Positions 21,797-32,742 of a stretch of 64,000 nt of DNA are shown here, piece by piece (position 1 is the first letter of the stretch; each line of letters begins with the position of its first letter). A model generated the notes under the pieces. It was not told the origin of the DNA, did no database searches, and worked only from the letters and a program-made list of their open reading frames with translations. A program made the position numbers and the translations under genes. Source of the DNA: Trichaptum fuscoviolaceum (Eukaryota; Basidiomycota; Agaricomycetes; Hymenochaetales; Trichaptaceae); assembly GCA_910574455.1 (NCBI GenBank), contig CAJSYZ010000010.1:2694770-2758769 (forward strand). The letters run 5' to 3'.

Positions 21797-24700
21797 ATGT
21801 CTATCTCTCCCAAGAAGCTAGCTGCCCTTCGTTTGTTACTCGAAGATGAGGACGACATTACGGCAATCGCTGCTCTATTTGACTCTCTGAAGAGTAAAGA
21901 GCCCGCTGTGCCACCCGAAACTTCGTCCGGAATACCTCCGGAGTCCTTCCTGAAGAACACTGGCTCAGTCAAAGACGAGCACACGTCAGTCAAAATACCA
22001 GCGGGGTCTGAGACATCTAAGAATCCGTTCATGAAACCTACCGGTCAGGCTGCAGAATTATCGCATGTTCCCTCTATTCCCGACCTGCCAGCCACCACAA
22101 ATATCACTATCCCCAGTCACCTAGCCCATAATTACAATCGTCTTATACCCCCTCCTGGCGACAAATTCATCAAATTCACTGATTATCTGGCGACGGACGG
22201 CAGCAACTATGCACAATGGGCACGATATTGCTACTCAATCTTGAAACTTCGCCACTTGGATACTGTTGTTGACGGCTACGCAAACGATTATGATGAGCTA
22301 TATGATGAAGCAGATACTCGTGCTTACCTTCAAATATCTGGCAACGTCGACATGAAACTCATGGCTGATTTCCAATCAACCAACGCATACGATCTTTGGC
22401 TCGCTCTTCAAATTCGTTTTCAACGGGGCTCCGTCAATGCTGTCGCAAATGCGAATACTCTTCTTCGCAGCAAGACTATCGGCTCTGGAGAATCAATGGA
22501 AGACCATCTGACTAAACTGCGTGCATTCAAGTCACAATTGACAAATGCCGGTGGCATTCTCGACGACAAAGACTGGCGTGGCATCATCTGTTCCTCAATA
22601 ATGAACAGCCAATGGGACGCATATACCCTGTATGCTGAGAGCTGTAAAACTGCCGAAGAGTTCATCAATCACTTATTACTGGTGTCCTCTCGTAAAAACA
22701 CCGCACCTAATAATCGGTCAAATGACTCCGCTCTCCTTGCATCCAGTACTCGTCGCTCAAATAACAATCCGTTCAAAAAGTCTAAACGCACCGCTTGCAC
22801 TAATTGCGGGGGAGTCAGGCACACGATTGAACAGTGCTGGAGTCCAGGGGGTGGCGCTGAAGGCAAATCAACCATCCCTGGATGGGAAATTCCGGCACAC
22901 ATGCGTAACCGGAACGCCAAGTCAGGGTCAACAGGATCTGCGAAAGAATCAGCCCAAGCAACGCAGGAGACAGCTTCTATTGCTGAAATTGATACTCAAT
23001 TTGCGATGCTAGCGCACACTGCCGAACGTAACCCAGACTGGCTCCTAGACACTGGTGCCACGTCCCACATGACATTCGACAAATCACTATTTCATACATT
23101 TCAGCCAATTGAACCCGTCCGCGTCAATCTTGCGGGCATAGGAGAATCAATCTTTGCCACAGGAAAAGGAACTATTATATCGTCGTTCATTTACAATGGA
23201 GCCATTACAAAAGTACTGCTCAAAGACGTTTTATACATTCCTGAACTAGCCACCAATCTTCTCTCCGGGTCGAAGCTAACACAATCTGGTGTCTCTGTCG
23301 TTCTGCTCGCCAAGAAAGCAATATTCTACAAGGACAAGAAACCGTTTGGCTTTGCAAGTGCATCTGGCAATACGTACCGCGTTCGCCTTGCAATTAAGAT
23401 TGTCGAGTCTTCTTTCGTCGTTGCAACTCCTAAAGATGGTTCCGCCCCTCTAAGCGTGTGGCATCAACGGCTAATGCACGCGTCGTCCAATCGACTTCGC
23501 CGAATGGAAAAGTGGAACACCGTCGAAGGAATGGAAATCTCTAAAGACGACATGAAATGTCAGTGTGATGCATGTATACTAGGGAAACAAGCAGCATCAA
23601 ACGCACCTGCCAGAACAACGGAAGAGCGTCAAACCCATCTATTCTCCACGATTCACACGGACATCGAATACATGGTCGACAAGTCTTTCAGTGGGGCTAT
23701 CTACTCGTTGAAGTTTATTGACGAGGCATCGGGGTTCCTCTGGGTGTTTGCCGTTGCTGAAAAATCTGGTTCAGTCATCTTGGAGAAACTACGTGAAATT
23801 GATGCGTACATTGAAAATCAATTTGGTCATCGGATCCACAGCATCCACTCCGACAATGGCGGGGAATTCGTTAATTCTGAAATGAACGCATACCTGAAGT
23901 CCAGGGGAATAGTCCATCGTCTTATTGCTCCTCACCGCCATGAAATGAATGGCATCGCAGAGCGAATCAACCGTACTGGGTCTAACGCTGTCCGAACCGC
24001 TTTAATCGACTCCGGCCTTGCTCGCGCATACTGGGCAGAAGCATACAGTCACTTTGCCTATGTCCACAATCGTACAGGCGCGTCATTCTTGCCTAAGGAT
24101 AAAACCCCTTATGAGCTCGCTTTCGGAAATAAACCCAATATATCTCACCTGCGCGCTTTTGGCTGTCGAGCGTTCGTTCGAACGATCCCTGAGCAGAGGA
24201 AGAAGCTGGACAACAAGTCTACTATTGGCGTCTACGTTGGTGTTAACTCAGATGCGTCATATCGAATCATGCTACCAACTCACCAACTCATTATCTCCCG
24301 CGACGTCATATTCGACGAAAACGAGTCCAATCTACCATGCCGGTCATCAATTGACCATACAGAGATCTCTTCTTCCACAACGTCATTCGTGCCACCCGCA
24401 GTCGTGTCCATTGATGAACCCAGATATAACCTCCGAAACACCGCTACTCGAAAGGCACTAAGTGAGGCTGCTCATGCCACTCAAGAACGTCGACTCGTTG
24501 ACGGCATCATTATACCTAGAACGTGGAATGAAGCCATGTCAACACCACAGAAAAGCGAATGGGTCAAAGCGTGTACTTACGAGGTCGGGAAACTTGAAGG
24601 AATGGATGTATGGGACGTCGTCGACAGACCAATCGACACCCATATCATACAAGGCATGTGGGTCTTCAATATAAAGACCGACCCCACAGGTTCTCATGAA

Positions 24701-26098
24701 TACCGCGCTCGATGGGTTGCTCGAGGAGACTCTCAAATCCCAGGAGAGTACAACGACACTTTCGCTGCGTCAGGGGACTACGACGTCGCCAAGATCATTG
24801 TCTCTATGGCAGCTGGAACAAAATCATCAACTCTGGCCGTCCGCGACATTACATCTGCGTACCTCCATAGCCCATTATCCGAAGACAACATCTTTGTAGC
24901 ATACCCTACTGGCTTCCTCCCTCCTGGTGGCCTAAACAAAGTGGCACATTTGAAGAAAGCGCTATATGGCCTCAAGCAGGGTGCAAGAGCATGGACCGAC
25001 CATTTCAGTGGCGCGTTAGCAACGAGTGGGTTGAAACAACTTACATCGACCCCTAGCGCGTTCTACCGATCAGGTCCTGAGGGGGAGTCATTAATGGGAG
25101 TTTATGTGGACGACTGTATATCGTCTTCAACTTCAGCCCCTAATCATCCGAACGCAGAGACAGACACCCTGAGGAAGATTATAGCATCGAAATTTGAATT
25201 CAAGGAGAAGGACATATATGCGAAGCCTGGTATAGTCCTAGGGATGAAAGTGGAAATCGATCAGGGTCGAGAATGGATCAAGATATCAGTGCCTCACAAG
25301 ATCTCTAGGGCCGTCACAAAATATAATCTCACGGACGCAAATTCCGTTCCCTCGCCACTGCCACCCGATGCCATAACAATCATGGAACACGCTAAATCTG
25401 GAGTAGATCAATCTGATGTTCAGGGTCAATATCCCTATAGGAGTCTTGTCGGAGAATTACTCTGGATAGCCAACGTAGTCCGAATCGACATTGCCTTCTC
25501 GGCGAACTTGCTTGCTCGATATCTATCTAACTTCACGTCAGTACACTGGGATATGGCCAAGCGCGTGCTAAAGTATCTCAAGGGCACAGAAAACCTCGGA
25601 ATTGCTTATCGGACTTCGGCATTAATTGAACGTCCTATTGGCTACTGTGACTCTGACTATGGAGGTGATCTAGGTGATCGTAAATCTGTCTCGGGTTTTG
25701 TCTTTATGCTCAACGGGGGTCCTATTAATTGGAAATCGAAGAAACAATCTGTCGTCGCTCTCTCGACAGCAGAAGCCGAATATATGGCTCTTTCCTTAAC
25801 TGCGAAACATGCTCTATGGATTAGGAACTTCAGCAAAGAAATTAATCGAGATTTCGGAGGACATCCCGTGACCATCAAAGTCGATAATCGAGCCGCGATA
25901 GCGATTGCATACAACCCAGTCCAGCAGCCAAAGACGAAGCATATAGACATTCCGATTCATCATTTGCGTGATGAAGTCAAGAAAGGAAAGATATCCGTCG
26001 AACACATCAGTGGCACACTGAATCCGGCAGATATTCTTACGAAGCCATTGAGTCCAGTACTGCACAAGAAGTGCTTGGACTTACTAGGAATGTTCTAG
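21797..26098 (+). CDS. Copia-D Gag-Pol polyprotein, intact
   Basis: One 1433-residue frame from ATG. Approximate order: Gag (1-330); zinc knuckle CTNCGGVRHTIEQC (~334); aspartic protease DWLLDTGATSHM (~418); integrase with HH-CC zinc site (WHQRLMH..CQCDAC, 554-591) and D,D,E in IHTDIEYM (~620), HSDNGGEF (~684) and GIAERINR (~720); reverse transcriptase with VRDITSAYLHSPL and YVDD (~1103); RNase H with GYCDSDYGGD, STAEAEYMAL and the C-terminal NPADILTKPL. The integrase-before-RT order defines Ty1/copia. Gag and Pol share one frame, so Gag excess would have to come from processing or splicing. A polypurine tract (CAGGGGGAG) follows. Probably competent for transposition. Confidence 0.95.
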   Translation: MSISPKKLAALRLLLEDEDDITAIAALFDSLKSKEPAVPPETSSGIPPESFLKNTGSVKDEHTSVKIPAGSETSKNPFMKPTGQAAELSHVPSIPDLPATTNITIPSHLAHNYNRLIPPPGDKFIKFTDYLATDGSNYAQWARYCYSILKLRHLDTVVDGYANDYDELYDEADTRAYLQISGNVDMKLMADFQSTNAYDLWLALQIRFQRGSVNAVANANTLLRSKTIGSGESMEDHLTKLRAFKSQLTNAGGILDDKDWRGIICSSIMNSQWDAYTLYAESCKTAEEFINHLLLVSSRKNTAPNNRSNDSALLASSTRRSNNNPFKKSKRTACTNCGGVRHTIEQCWSPGGGAEGKSTIPGWEIPAHMRNRNAKSGSTGSAKESAQATQETASIAEIDTQFAMLAHTAERNPDWLLDTGATSHMTFDKSLFHTFQPIEPVRVNLAGIGESIFATGKGTIISSFIYNGAITKVLLKDVLYIPELATNLLSGSKLTQSGVSVVLLAKKAIFYKDKKPFGFASASGNTYRVRLAIKIVESSFVVATPKDGSAPLSVWHQRLMHASSNRLRRMEKWNTVEGMEISKDDMKCQCDACILGKQAASNAPARTTEERQTHLFSTIHTDIEYMVDKSFSGAIYSLKFIDEASGFLWVFAVAEKSGSVILEKLREIDAYIENQFGHRIHSIHSDNGGEFVNSEMNAYLKSRGIVHRLIAPHRHEMNGIAERINRTGSNAVRTALIDSGLARAYWAEAYSHFAYVHNRTGASFLPKDKTPYELAFGNKPNISHLRAFGCRAFVRTIPEQRKKLDNKSTIGVYVGVNSDASYRIMLPTHQLIISRDVIFDENESNLPCRSSIDHTEISSSTTSFVPPAVVSIDEPRYNLRNTATRKALSEAAHATQERRLVDGIIIPRTWNEAMSTPQKSEWVKACTYEVGKLEGMDVWDVVDRPIDTHIIQGMWVFNIKTDPTGSHEYRARWVARGDSQIPGEYNDTFAASGDYDVAKIIVSMAAGTKSSTLAVRDITSAYLHSPLSEDNIFVAYPTGFLPPGGLNKVAHLKKALYGLKQGARAWTDHFSGALATSGLKQLTSTPSAFYRSGPEGESLMGVYVDDCISSSTSAPNHPNAETDTLRKIIASKFEFKEKDIYAKPGIVLGMKVEIDQGREWIKISVPHKISRAVTKYNLTDANSVPSPLPPDAITIMEHAKSGVDQSDVQGQYPYRSLVGELLWIANVVRIDIAFSANLLARYLSNFTSVHWDMAKRVLKYLKGTENLGIAYRTSALIERPIGYCDSDYGGDLGDRKSVSGFVFMLNGGPINWKSKKQSVVALSTAEAEYMALSLTAKHALWIRNFSKEINRDFGGHPVTIKVDNRAAIAIAYNPVQQPKTKHIDIPIHHLRDEVKKGKISVEHISGTLNPADILTKPLSPVLHKKCLDLLGMF

Positions 26099-26136
26099 TT
26101 GAGGGGGAGCCCGAATTTTATCGTGCTCAGGGGGAG

Positions 26137-26406
26137 TGTTAGGATTTTACGAACATTTCTATTTTATTGCGCATTTACGGACTTATTTTATTACATAATA
26201 CATGGCACGGTCAGCCTCTGAACGTGCCGATTCTATTTAGTTTCACTATTGTCCTGTAATTCACCTCAGTCTTCTACCACGAATACTGAGGTGAGTATAT
26301 CATTTGTATCTTATTCTTTACATTGTCTAATCATCCTGTAGTAAATCTCTACAGGTGATTTAATATAACAGAGTCTTCTACCACGAATACTGAGTAAATC
26401 TCTACA
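26137..26406 (+). repeat. Copia-D 3' LTR
   Basis: Preceded by CAGGGGGAG and followed by the GGATG target duplication. Confidence 0.94.
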
Positions 26407-26496
26407 GGATGATCCCCCGCTCGCTCCCCGCTCCCGTCATGCTCTGTTCCCCGCTCCAGCGAACCCCGTGCCTCGCCATAGTCCCGAAGTCACTCA

Positions 26497-26549
26497 CCAT
26501 AGCCACAGCCATAGCCATAGCCTGCCACAGCCATAGCCATAGCCATAGC
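26497..26549 (+). repeat. CCATAG-type hexamer microsatellite in element C LTR
   Basis: Repeats of CCATAG with CCACAG and CTGCCA variants. The same tract occurs in LTRs 2, 3 and 4, so it predates array formation. Confidence 0.8.
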
Positions 26550-27985
26550 TATCCCAGACCTCGTAGGTTCTCGACTATGCCCGGATACCAGATCCCGGCC
26601 TCGCGTCCACAGTCATGAAGTGCAGTTAGGAGATTGATCCACTGCGTCCAAAGCCGACCTCTGTCTGGCCTTGAGTAAGCCAACACGACAGCGGTCAAGG
26701 ATTGCTGACCCGCAATCCTGCCCGGTCACGAACCCTGCCCTGCGCTCGTCCTGCCACGGTGCCCTAGCTAACCCCTTCGACATCCTGTGCCTCTCGACCT
26801 GCCCTTGTTCGTCCACAGCCTGCCCCGCCAGGAATCCCGCCTCGCCGCGAACGCTGTCAAGCATCCTCTCTGACAATCCCGCAACCCACGCTCGTTCACG
26901 GTTGGAGTCCCGTCAAGACTCCCCCCACTCGTCCCTCGTCCCGGTTGGAGTCCCGCCAAACTCCCCCCGCTCGTTCCCCGACTAGAGTCTCGCCAGACTC
27001 CCCCGCTCATTCCCGGTAGAAACCCCGCTTGCTTCCCGGTTGGAATCCCGCTCCTTTCCCCCGCACGATCCCAGTCGAAATCCCGCTCGTTTCCCGCCTC
27101 GCGTCCCGTCTCGAATCCCTGCGCAAATCCCCCGCAGGATTCCCGCCTTCGATCCCGCCGCGATTCCCATCGCAACCCCAGCTAAGTTCCCGCTCTGATT
27201 CCCGAAAGATTCCCGCTACGATTCCCGGTCGAACCCTGTCTCGATTCCCGGTCGAAACCCGAACTCGATTCCCGGTCAAACCCGAACTCGATTCCCAGTC
27301 GAAACCCGAACTTGAAACCCGGTCGAAACCCGAACCAGATTCCCTGCATGATCCCGTCGCGAATCGCGCGAGTTTCCCGTCGTCCAAGGGAAACTCCTTA
27401 GCTTCCCCGCTCCTCGATGCTAACCTCGTCTTGAGATAGCCCCAGGTGATTGGCCTGGCCACGCACGTGCCAGCCAACTAGTCTCGTTAGTAGCGTCCTG
27501 CCCCGGCCCGCAGACCACATTCCCGCCACCCCGTGTGCGGGATTGATCTCATTGCCCGCAAGGACTCGAACCCCGTCCTTAGTCGCCCTGCCCCGCGCGC
27601 GCCTCGCGATTAGGCTTCGTTACGACATCAAAGCACTGGCCTCTTCGAGGTTGGTCCCTGTCGATCCCCAGCGACCCTGATCCACGCCAGAAGTTGCCTG
27701 CAACTTATCCCAAGACGATGTATGCATTACATCCGCCCCCCACGCTCGTTACCCCGCTGCCTGTGCGCCAGCTTGATACCTCGCGCACAATTACATTCCT
27801 TTAGTTCTCTTTGTTTCACTTGACCATGCTTCACGCTCGTTCCCTTAGATCTTGCCCAGATGTTCCCGCACCGAATCCCGAATCCCGGATTCACGTCACT
27901 GTATGCGCGGCCTTCGCCCGCAAGATTGTGTAACTAGTTAGTTGCGCGTTTGTGCATGCCCGTTCCCTGTAGATTCTGCCCAGTA

Positions 27986-28029
27986 GATAAATACCTGTCG
28001 CCACCGTAAGGAGCACTCACTTTTGTCCT
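27986..28029 (+). promoter_or_regulatory. Element C LTR 1 core promoter and self-primer donor
   Basis: GATAAATAC (27986-27994) precedes ACTTTTGTCCT (28019-28029) by 33 nt. The latter is exactly complementary to the primer site at 28696-28706. The arrangement repeats in the other LTRs, for example 32035-32078. Confidence 0.65.
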
Positions 28030-28695
28030 CTTGTCGAGTGCTTCCTTAGGTGTGTTTCTGTCTTGTCTCTAGTGTAGTTTTACAATGCTGACTTGTCGAG
28101 TGCTTCCTTAGGGAACCTCCTCCTGATACAGAAGTGTTGCCTTGAGATCCCGGTTATCCTGAGCTCTCTGCTCCTGTCCTGAGCACGCCTGCTCTCTGGC
28201 TCTCTTGTCTCTGTCTTGCCCCGGATCCCGCTCTGCGAATCCCGCCCTGAGTCCTGCCCAGAATCCCGCTCTGAGATTCCCGCCAGAATCCCGCTCTGAG
28301 ATTCCAGCCAGAATCCCGCTTTGAGATTCCCGCCAAAGTCCCGAACGATTCCCGCTCTGCGATCCCCGCACGAATCCAGATTCCCGCACGAATCCAGATT
28401 CCCGCGCGAATCCAGATTCCCGCCAGAATCCCGCTTGGCATTTCCCCGCGTCTCGACTCTGTCCCCCCGCGCCTCGACTCTGCCTTCCCCGCCTCGACTC
28501 TGACTCCGTCCCGTCCTCGCCTTGAGCCCCCTAGCGTCTCGCCCCCGTAGCCCCGCTCCCCGCGCGACTCCGTTGGCGTTGTAGCGTCCTTAACGGTTCC
28601 CCTTCGCCTTCTCCGCTGCCGCGCGCTCTCCCAGGCCTTGCCCCGGAAGCCGCTAACGCGCCCCGGCCCCCAGGTTCCCCCCAGGTCGTAACATT

Positions 28696-28706
28696 AGGAC
28701 AAAAGT
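28696..28706 (+). promoter_or_regulatory. Element C self-primer-binding site (copy 1)
   Basis: AGGACAAAAGT, two bases after the LTR end, also at 32745-32755 in copy 2 and at the same place in copy 3. It differs from gypsy-B at one base, compensated in the LTR donor. Confidence 0.7.
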
Positions 28707-28798
28707 CTAAAGCTTACCGTAACCAGGATTGGCAACAATCTACGTTCTTTACCCCGACTCTTTTTTTTTTCGGACTTCGACAAAATCCCCGCGTCGCT

Positions 28799-29983
28799 AT
28801 GTCCGCGTCAGACTCCCGCTCCACGCGCTCGTCTTTCTCGAGCAATTCCCGGCCACAGTCACCTGCTGTCCAGCTCCCCCGGCTTGTCTCTGTCCCTGCC
28901 TCGCCAGCCACGTCCCGGTCAACTTCCCCAGCCTCGGTAGCACCTCGTCCCCGCTCTCGCCCTGCGTCCCAGACATCGTCTCCAGAAACCCGCGAACTGC
29001 GCCGTAAACTGCGCCTCTGTTTCTACTGCGGTTCTAACGAACATTTGGTTCCCGCATGTCCGACTGCCCCGCCCCGTGCCACGATGCCCCGTCCTACGGT
29101 TCCCCGAATCCCGTCCTCGACCAAGCGCACCCTTTCTGATGCTGATAGGCATGAAAGGCGAAAACTTGGGCTCTGCTTCTACTGCGGAACAAAGGGCCAC
29201 TTGATTCGCGATTGCGCTGAAAGGCCTCCCGTGAAAAAAGCCGCTCCCCCCGCAAAGGTCGCACCCCGGAAGTCTAGCCCGAAACGCCAGTTTGCGACGA
29301 TAGGTGTCCAAGCTATGTCCTCGGATTCTGCCCCGGAAACCCGCGCCCCCGCTGCCTCAGAACCGTCTCCCGCCACGTTGAGCCGCGTTGCACACGTCCT
29401 GACCCGAATGGTGCCCTACTGCACCCAGATAGTCCAAGACACGGATCCCGCGTTCAGCCAGTTCCTGCGTCACGAAGTTGAAAGCCTCTTACAGGGTTTG
29501 ATACAAGTATGCATCTCTGACCTGCAAACGATCCCGTCAAAGTCTACTGCCGCCCCGGTCCCGACTGTCACGTCCCCCGCTCCAGACGCTTCGACCCCAG
29601 CTTCTCCCGCCGTGCCTCCAGTTCCTGCACCTGTTTCCCCGGTCCCTGAACCAGTTCCCGCTTCGATCCCGACCCCGCTAGACCCCGCTGTTCCCGAACG
29701 ACTGCTTGGTGCTGCAGAAGCACAAGCAAACGCGTCCCGAACTTTGATAGATTTCCTGCACCGAAAATCCCGTCCAGCCCAGTCCCAGTTGATCCCGGAA
29801 GGGCCCCCTGAGGCCGCCCAGCCTGAAGTCTCGTCCTCGACCCCCGCTTCGTCCCCGCCCCTGGTCCTTGCGAAACCCGACCGCCTAGGCAAACTGACTG
29901 CCTCTCCCCAGCTCGGTGGGAAAGGCACGCCTCGACGAAAGCAAAGCCGCCCTTTGGCGCGAATTTTGGTCAAAACCCGGTAG
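28799..29983 (+). CDS. Element C zinc-knuckle protein, copy 1
   Basis: 394 residues. Two CX2CX4HX4C knuckles, CFYCGSNEHLVPAC (74-87) and CFYCGTKGHLIRDC (126-139), each preceded by a basic RR.L.LCFYCG context like that of gypsy-B Gag (RRSKGLCYYCG). A Ser/Pro/Arg-rich N-terminus and a long Ala/Pro/Ser-rich C-terminus surround one better-conserved stretch (~190-245, HVLTRMVPYCTQIVQDTD). No capsid, protease, RT or integrase motif. The likely role is binding element RNA for packaging with a partner's proteins. Looks like a Gag C-terminal region with a duplicated knuckle. Confidence 0.85.
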   Translation: MSASDSRSTRSSFSSNSRPQSPAVQLPRLVSVPASPATSRSTSPASVAPRPRSRPASQTSSPETRELRRKLRLCFYCGSNEHLVPACPTAPPRATMPRPTVPRIPSSTKRTLSDADRHERRKLGLCFYCGTKGHLIRDCAERPPVKKAAPPAKVAPRKSSPKRQFATIGVQAMSSDSAPETRAPAASEPSPATLSRVAHVLTRMVPYCTQIVQDTDPAFSQFLRHEVESLLQGLIQVCISDLQTIPSKSTAAPVPTVTSPAPDASTPASPAVPPVPAPVSPVPEPVPASIPTPLDPAVPERLLGAAEAQANASRTLIDFLHRKSRPAQSQLIPEGPPEAAQPEVSSSTPASSPPLVLAKPDRLGKLTASPQLGGKGTPRRKQSRPLARILVKTR

Positions 29984-30138
29984 ATTCCCCCGCGAATTTT
30001 TTTTCGGATTATGTTTAGTCCCGCGTTGGTAATAATGGTTTCTCGACGGAAATCCCGAAAGACTCTGCGCCTTGGTTATGATTATGGTTATTAAGTATTG
30101 GATAATTAGTACGGAAAGCTAAAGACTACTCTAATCCT

Positions 30139-30174
30139 TTGGTGCTCCGGAGTAGCACCTTTGGAGGGGGGTAA
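30139..30174 (+). promoter_or_regulatory. Element C hairpin and polypurine tract
   Basis: GGTGCTCCGGAGTAGCACC can fold as a 6-bp stem and is followed by TTTGGAGGGGGGTAA, the polypurine tract directly before the next LTR. Repeated before LTRs 3 and 4. Confidence 0.6.
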
Positions 30175-32742
30175 TGTCGGGATCCCCCAGGACCCCAACA
30201 TGTCTAAGGCAATCCCGAACAGAACCCGGTATACTGAAACCCGAATCGCGACCTTGGCTAGATCCCCGAAAGGATCCCCCGCTCTCTGATCCTGGAAGAA
30301 CCTCTGCTTCGCCATGCATTCTCCTGCTAAGAGTTCCGCCCCGCTACGACCTCCTCGCCCCTGCTTGTCCTCGCCCACGTCTCCTCATCAGTCCCCCGCC
30401 TCGTCCCCGTGTCTCGATCCATCCCTAGCCCGCCTCATCGTTCCCCCGACTCTAGGATGATCCCCCGCTCGCTCCCCGCTCCCGTCATGCTCTGTTCCCC
30501 GCTCCAGCGAACCCCGTGCCTCGCCATAGTCCCGAAGTCACTCACCATAGCCACAGCCATAGCCATAGCCTGCCACAGCCATAGCCATAGCCATAGCTAT
30601 CCCAGACCTCGTAGGTTCTCGACTATGCCCGGATACCAGATCCCGGCCTCGCGTCCACAGTCATGAAGTGCAGTTAGGAGATTGATCCACTGCGTCCAAA
30701 GCCGACCTCTGTCTGGCCTTGAGTAAGCCAACACGACAGCGGTCAAGGATTGCTGACCCGCAATCCTGCCCGGTCACGAACCCTGCCCTGCGCTCGTCCT
30801 GCCACGGTGCCCTAGCTAACCCCTTCGACATCCTGTGCCTCTCGACCTGCCCTTGTTCGTCCACAGCCTGCCCCGCCAGGAATCCCGCCTCGCCGCGAAC
30901 GCTGTCAAGCATCCTCTCTGACAATCCCGCAACCCACGCTCGTTCACGGTTGGAGTCCCGTCAAGACTCCCCCCACTCGTCCCCTCGTCCCGGTTGGAGT
31001 CCCGCCAAACTCCCCCCGCTCGTTCCCCGACTAGAGTCTCGCCAGACTCCCCCGCTCATTCCCGGTAGAAACCCCGCTCGCTTCCCGGTTGGAATCCCGC
31101 TCCTTTCCCCCGCACGATCCCAGTCGAAATCCCGCTCGTTTCCCGCCTCGCGTCCCGTCTCGAATCCCTGCGCAAATCCCCCGCAGGATTCCCGCCTTCG
31201 ATCCCGCCGCGATTCCCATCGCAACCCCAGCTAAGTTCCCGCTCTGATTCCCGAAAGATTCCCGCTACGATTCCCGGTCGAACCCTGTCTCGATTCCCGG
31301 TCGAAACCCGAACTCGATTCCCGGTCAAACCCGAACTCGATTCCCAGTCGAAACCCGAACTTGAAACCCGGTCGAAACCCGAACCAGATTCCCTGCATGA
31401 TCCCGTCGCGAATCGCGCGAGTTTCCCGTCGTCCAAGGGAAACTCCTTAGCTTCCCCGCTCCTCGATGCTAACCTCGTCTTGAGATAGCCCCAGGTGATT
31501 GGCCTGGCCACGCACGTGCCAGCCAACTAGTCTCGTTAGTAGCGTCCTGCCCCGGCCCGCAGACCACATTCCCGCCACCCCGTGTGCGGGATTGATCTCA
31601 TTGCCCGCAAGGACTCGAACCCCGTCCTTAGTCGCCCTGCCCCGCGCGCGCCTCGCGATTAGGCTTCGTTACGACATCAAAGCACTGGCCTCTTCGAGGT
31701 TGGTCCCTGTCGATCCCCAGCGACCCTGATCCACGCCAGAAGTTGCCTGCAACTTATCCCAAGACGATGTATGCATTACATCCGCCCCCCACGCTCGTTA
31801 CCCCGCTGCCTGTGCGCCAGCTTGATACCTCGCGCACAATTACATTCCTTTAGTTCTCTTTGTTTCACTTGACCATGCTTCACGCTCGTTCCCTTAGATC
31901 TTGCCCAGATGTTCCCGCACCGAATCCCGAATCCCGGATTCACGTCACTGTATGCGCGGCCTTCGCCCGCAAGATTGTGTAACTAGTTAGTTGCGCGTTT
32001 GTGCATGCCCGTTCCCTGTAGATTCTGCCCAGTAGATAAATACCTGTCGCCACCGTAAGGAGCACTCACTTTTGTCCTCTTGTCGAGTGCTTCCTTAGGT
32101 GTGTTTCTGTCTTGTCTCTAGTGTAGTTTTACAATGCTGACTTGTCGAGTGCTTCCTTAGGGAACCTCCTCCTGATACAGAAGTGTTGCCTTGAGATCCC
32201 GGTTATCCTGAGCTCTCTGCTCCTGTCCTGAGCACGCCTGCTCTCTGGCTCTCTTGTCTCTGTCTTGCCCCGGATCCCGCTCTGCGAATCCCGCCCTGAG
32301 TCCTGCCCAGAATCCCGCTCTGAGATTCCCGCCAGAATCCCGCTCTGAGATTCCAGCCAGAATCCCGCTTTGAGATTCCCGCCAAAGTCCCGAACGATTC
32401 CCGCTCTGCGATCCCCGCACGAATCCAGATTCCCGCACGAATCCAGATTCCCGCGCGAATCCAGATTCCCGCCAGAATCCCGCTTGGCATTTCCCCGCGT
32501 CTCGACTCTGTCCCCCCGCGCCTCGACTCTGCCTTCCCCGCCTCGACTCTGACTCCGTCCCGTCCTCGCCTTGAGCCCCCTAGCGTCTCGCCCCCGTAGC
32601 CCCGCTCCCCGCGCGACTCCGTTGGCGTTGTAGCGTCCTTAACGGTTCCCCTTCGCCTTCTCCGCTGCCGCGCGCTCTCCCAGGCCTTGCCCCGGAAGCC
32701 GCTAACGCGCCCCGGCCCCCAGGTTCCCCCCAGGTCGTAACA
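30175..32742 (+). repeat. Element C LTR 2
   Basis: 2568 bp, with the copia-D target site empty. It shares G at 31292 with LTR 1 where LTRs 3 and 4 have A. Confidence 0.92.

Larger units (their letters stand above)
21459..26406 (+). mobile_element. Copia-D: complete LTR retrotransposon
   Basis: 4948 bp, 270-bp LTRs that read as identical, GGATG duplications (21454-21458 and 26407-26411), primer site, polypurine tract and an unbroken polyprotein frame. All parts needed for transposition are visible. It is the youngest insertion of the nest by position and LTR identity. Confidence 0.95.
21174..28693 (+). repeat. Element C LTR 1, split by copia-D
   Basis: 21174-21458 plus 26412-28693 equals 2567 bp after removing copia-D and one copy of its target duplication. 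LTRs 2-4 show the uninterrupted site (CTCTAGGATGATCCC). LTRs are rich in ATTCCCG/TCCCG units, particularly 26900-27350 here. Long frames in these LTRs are composition-driven and not supported as genes. Confidence 0.9.

Noticed and set aside
30719..31526. Frames of 156-171 codons on both strands inside element C LTRs (and equivalents in LTRs 1, 3, 4)
   Set aside because: They follow the GC-rich TCCCG repeats, encode low-complexity Arg/Ser/Pro or Gly/Arg sequence, and have no family motif.
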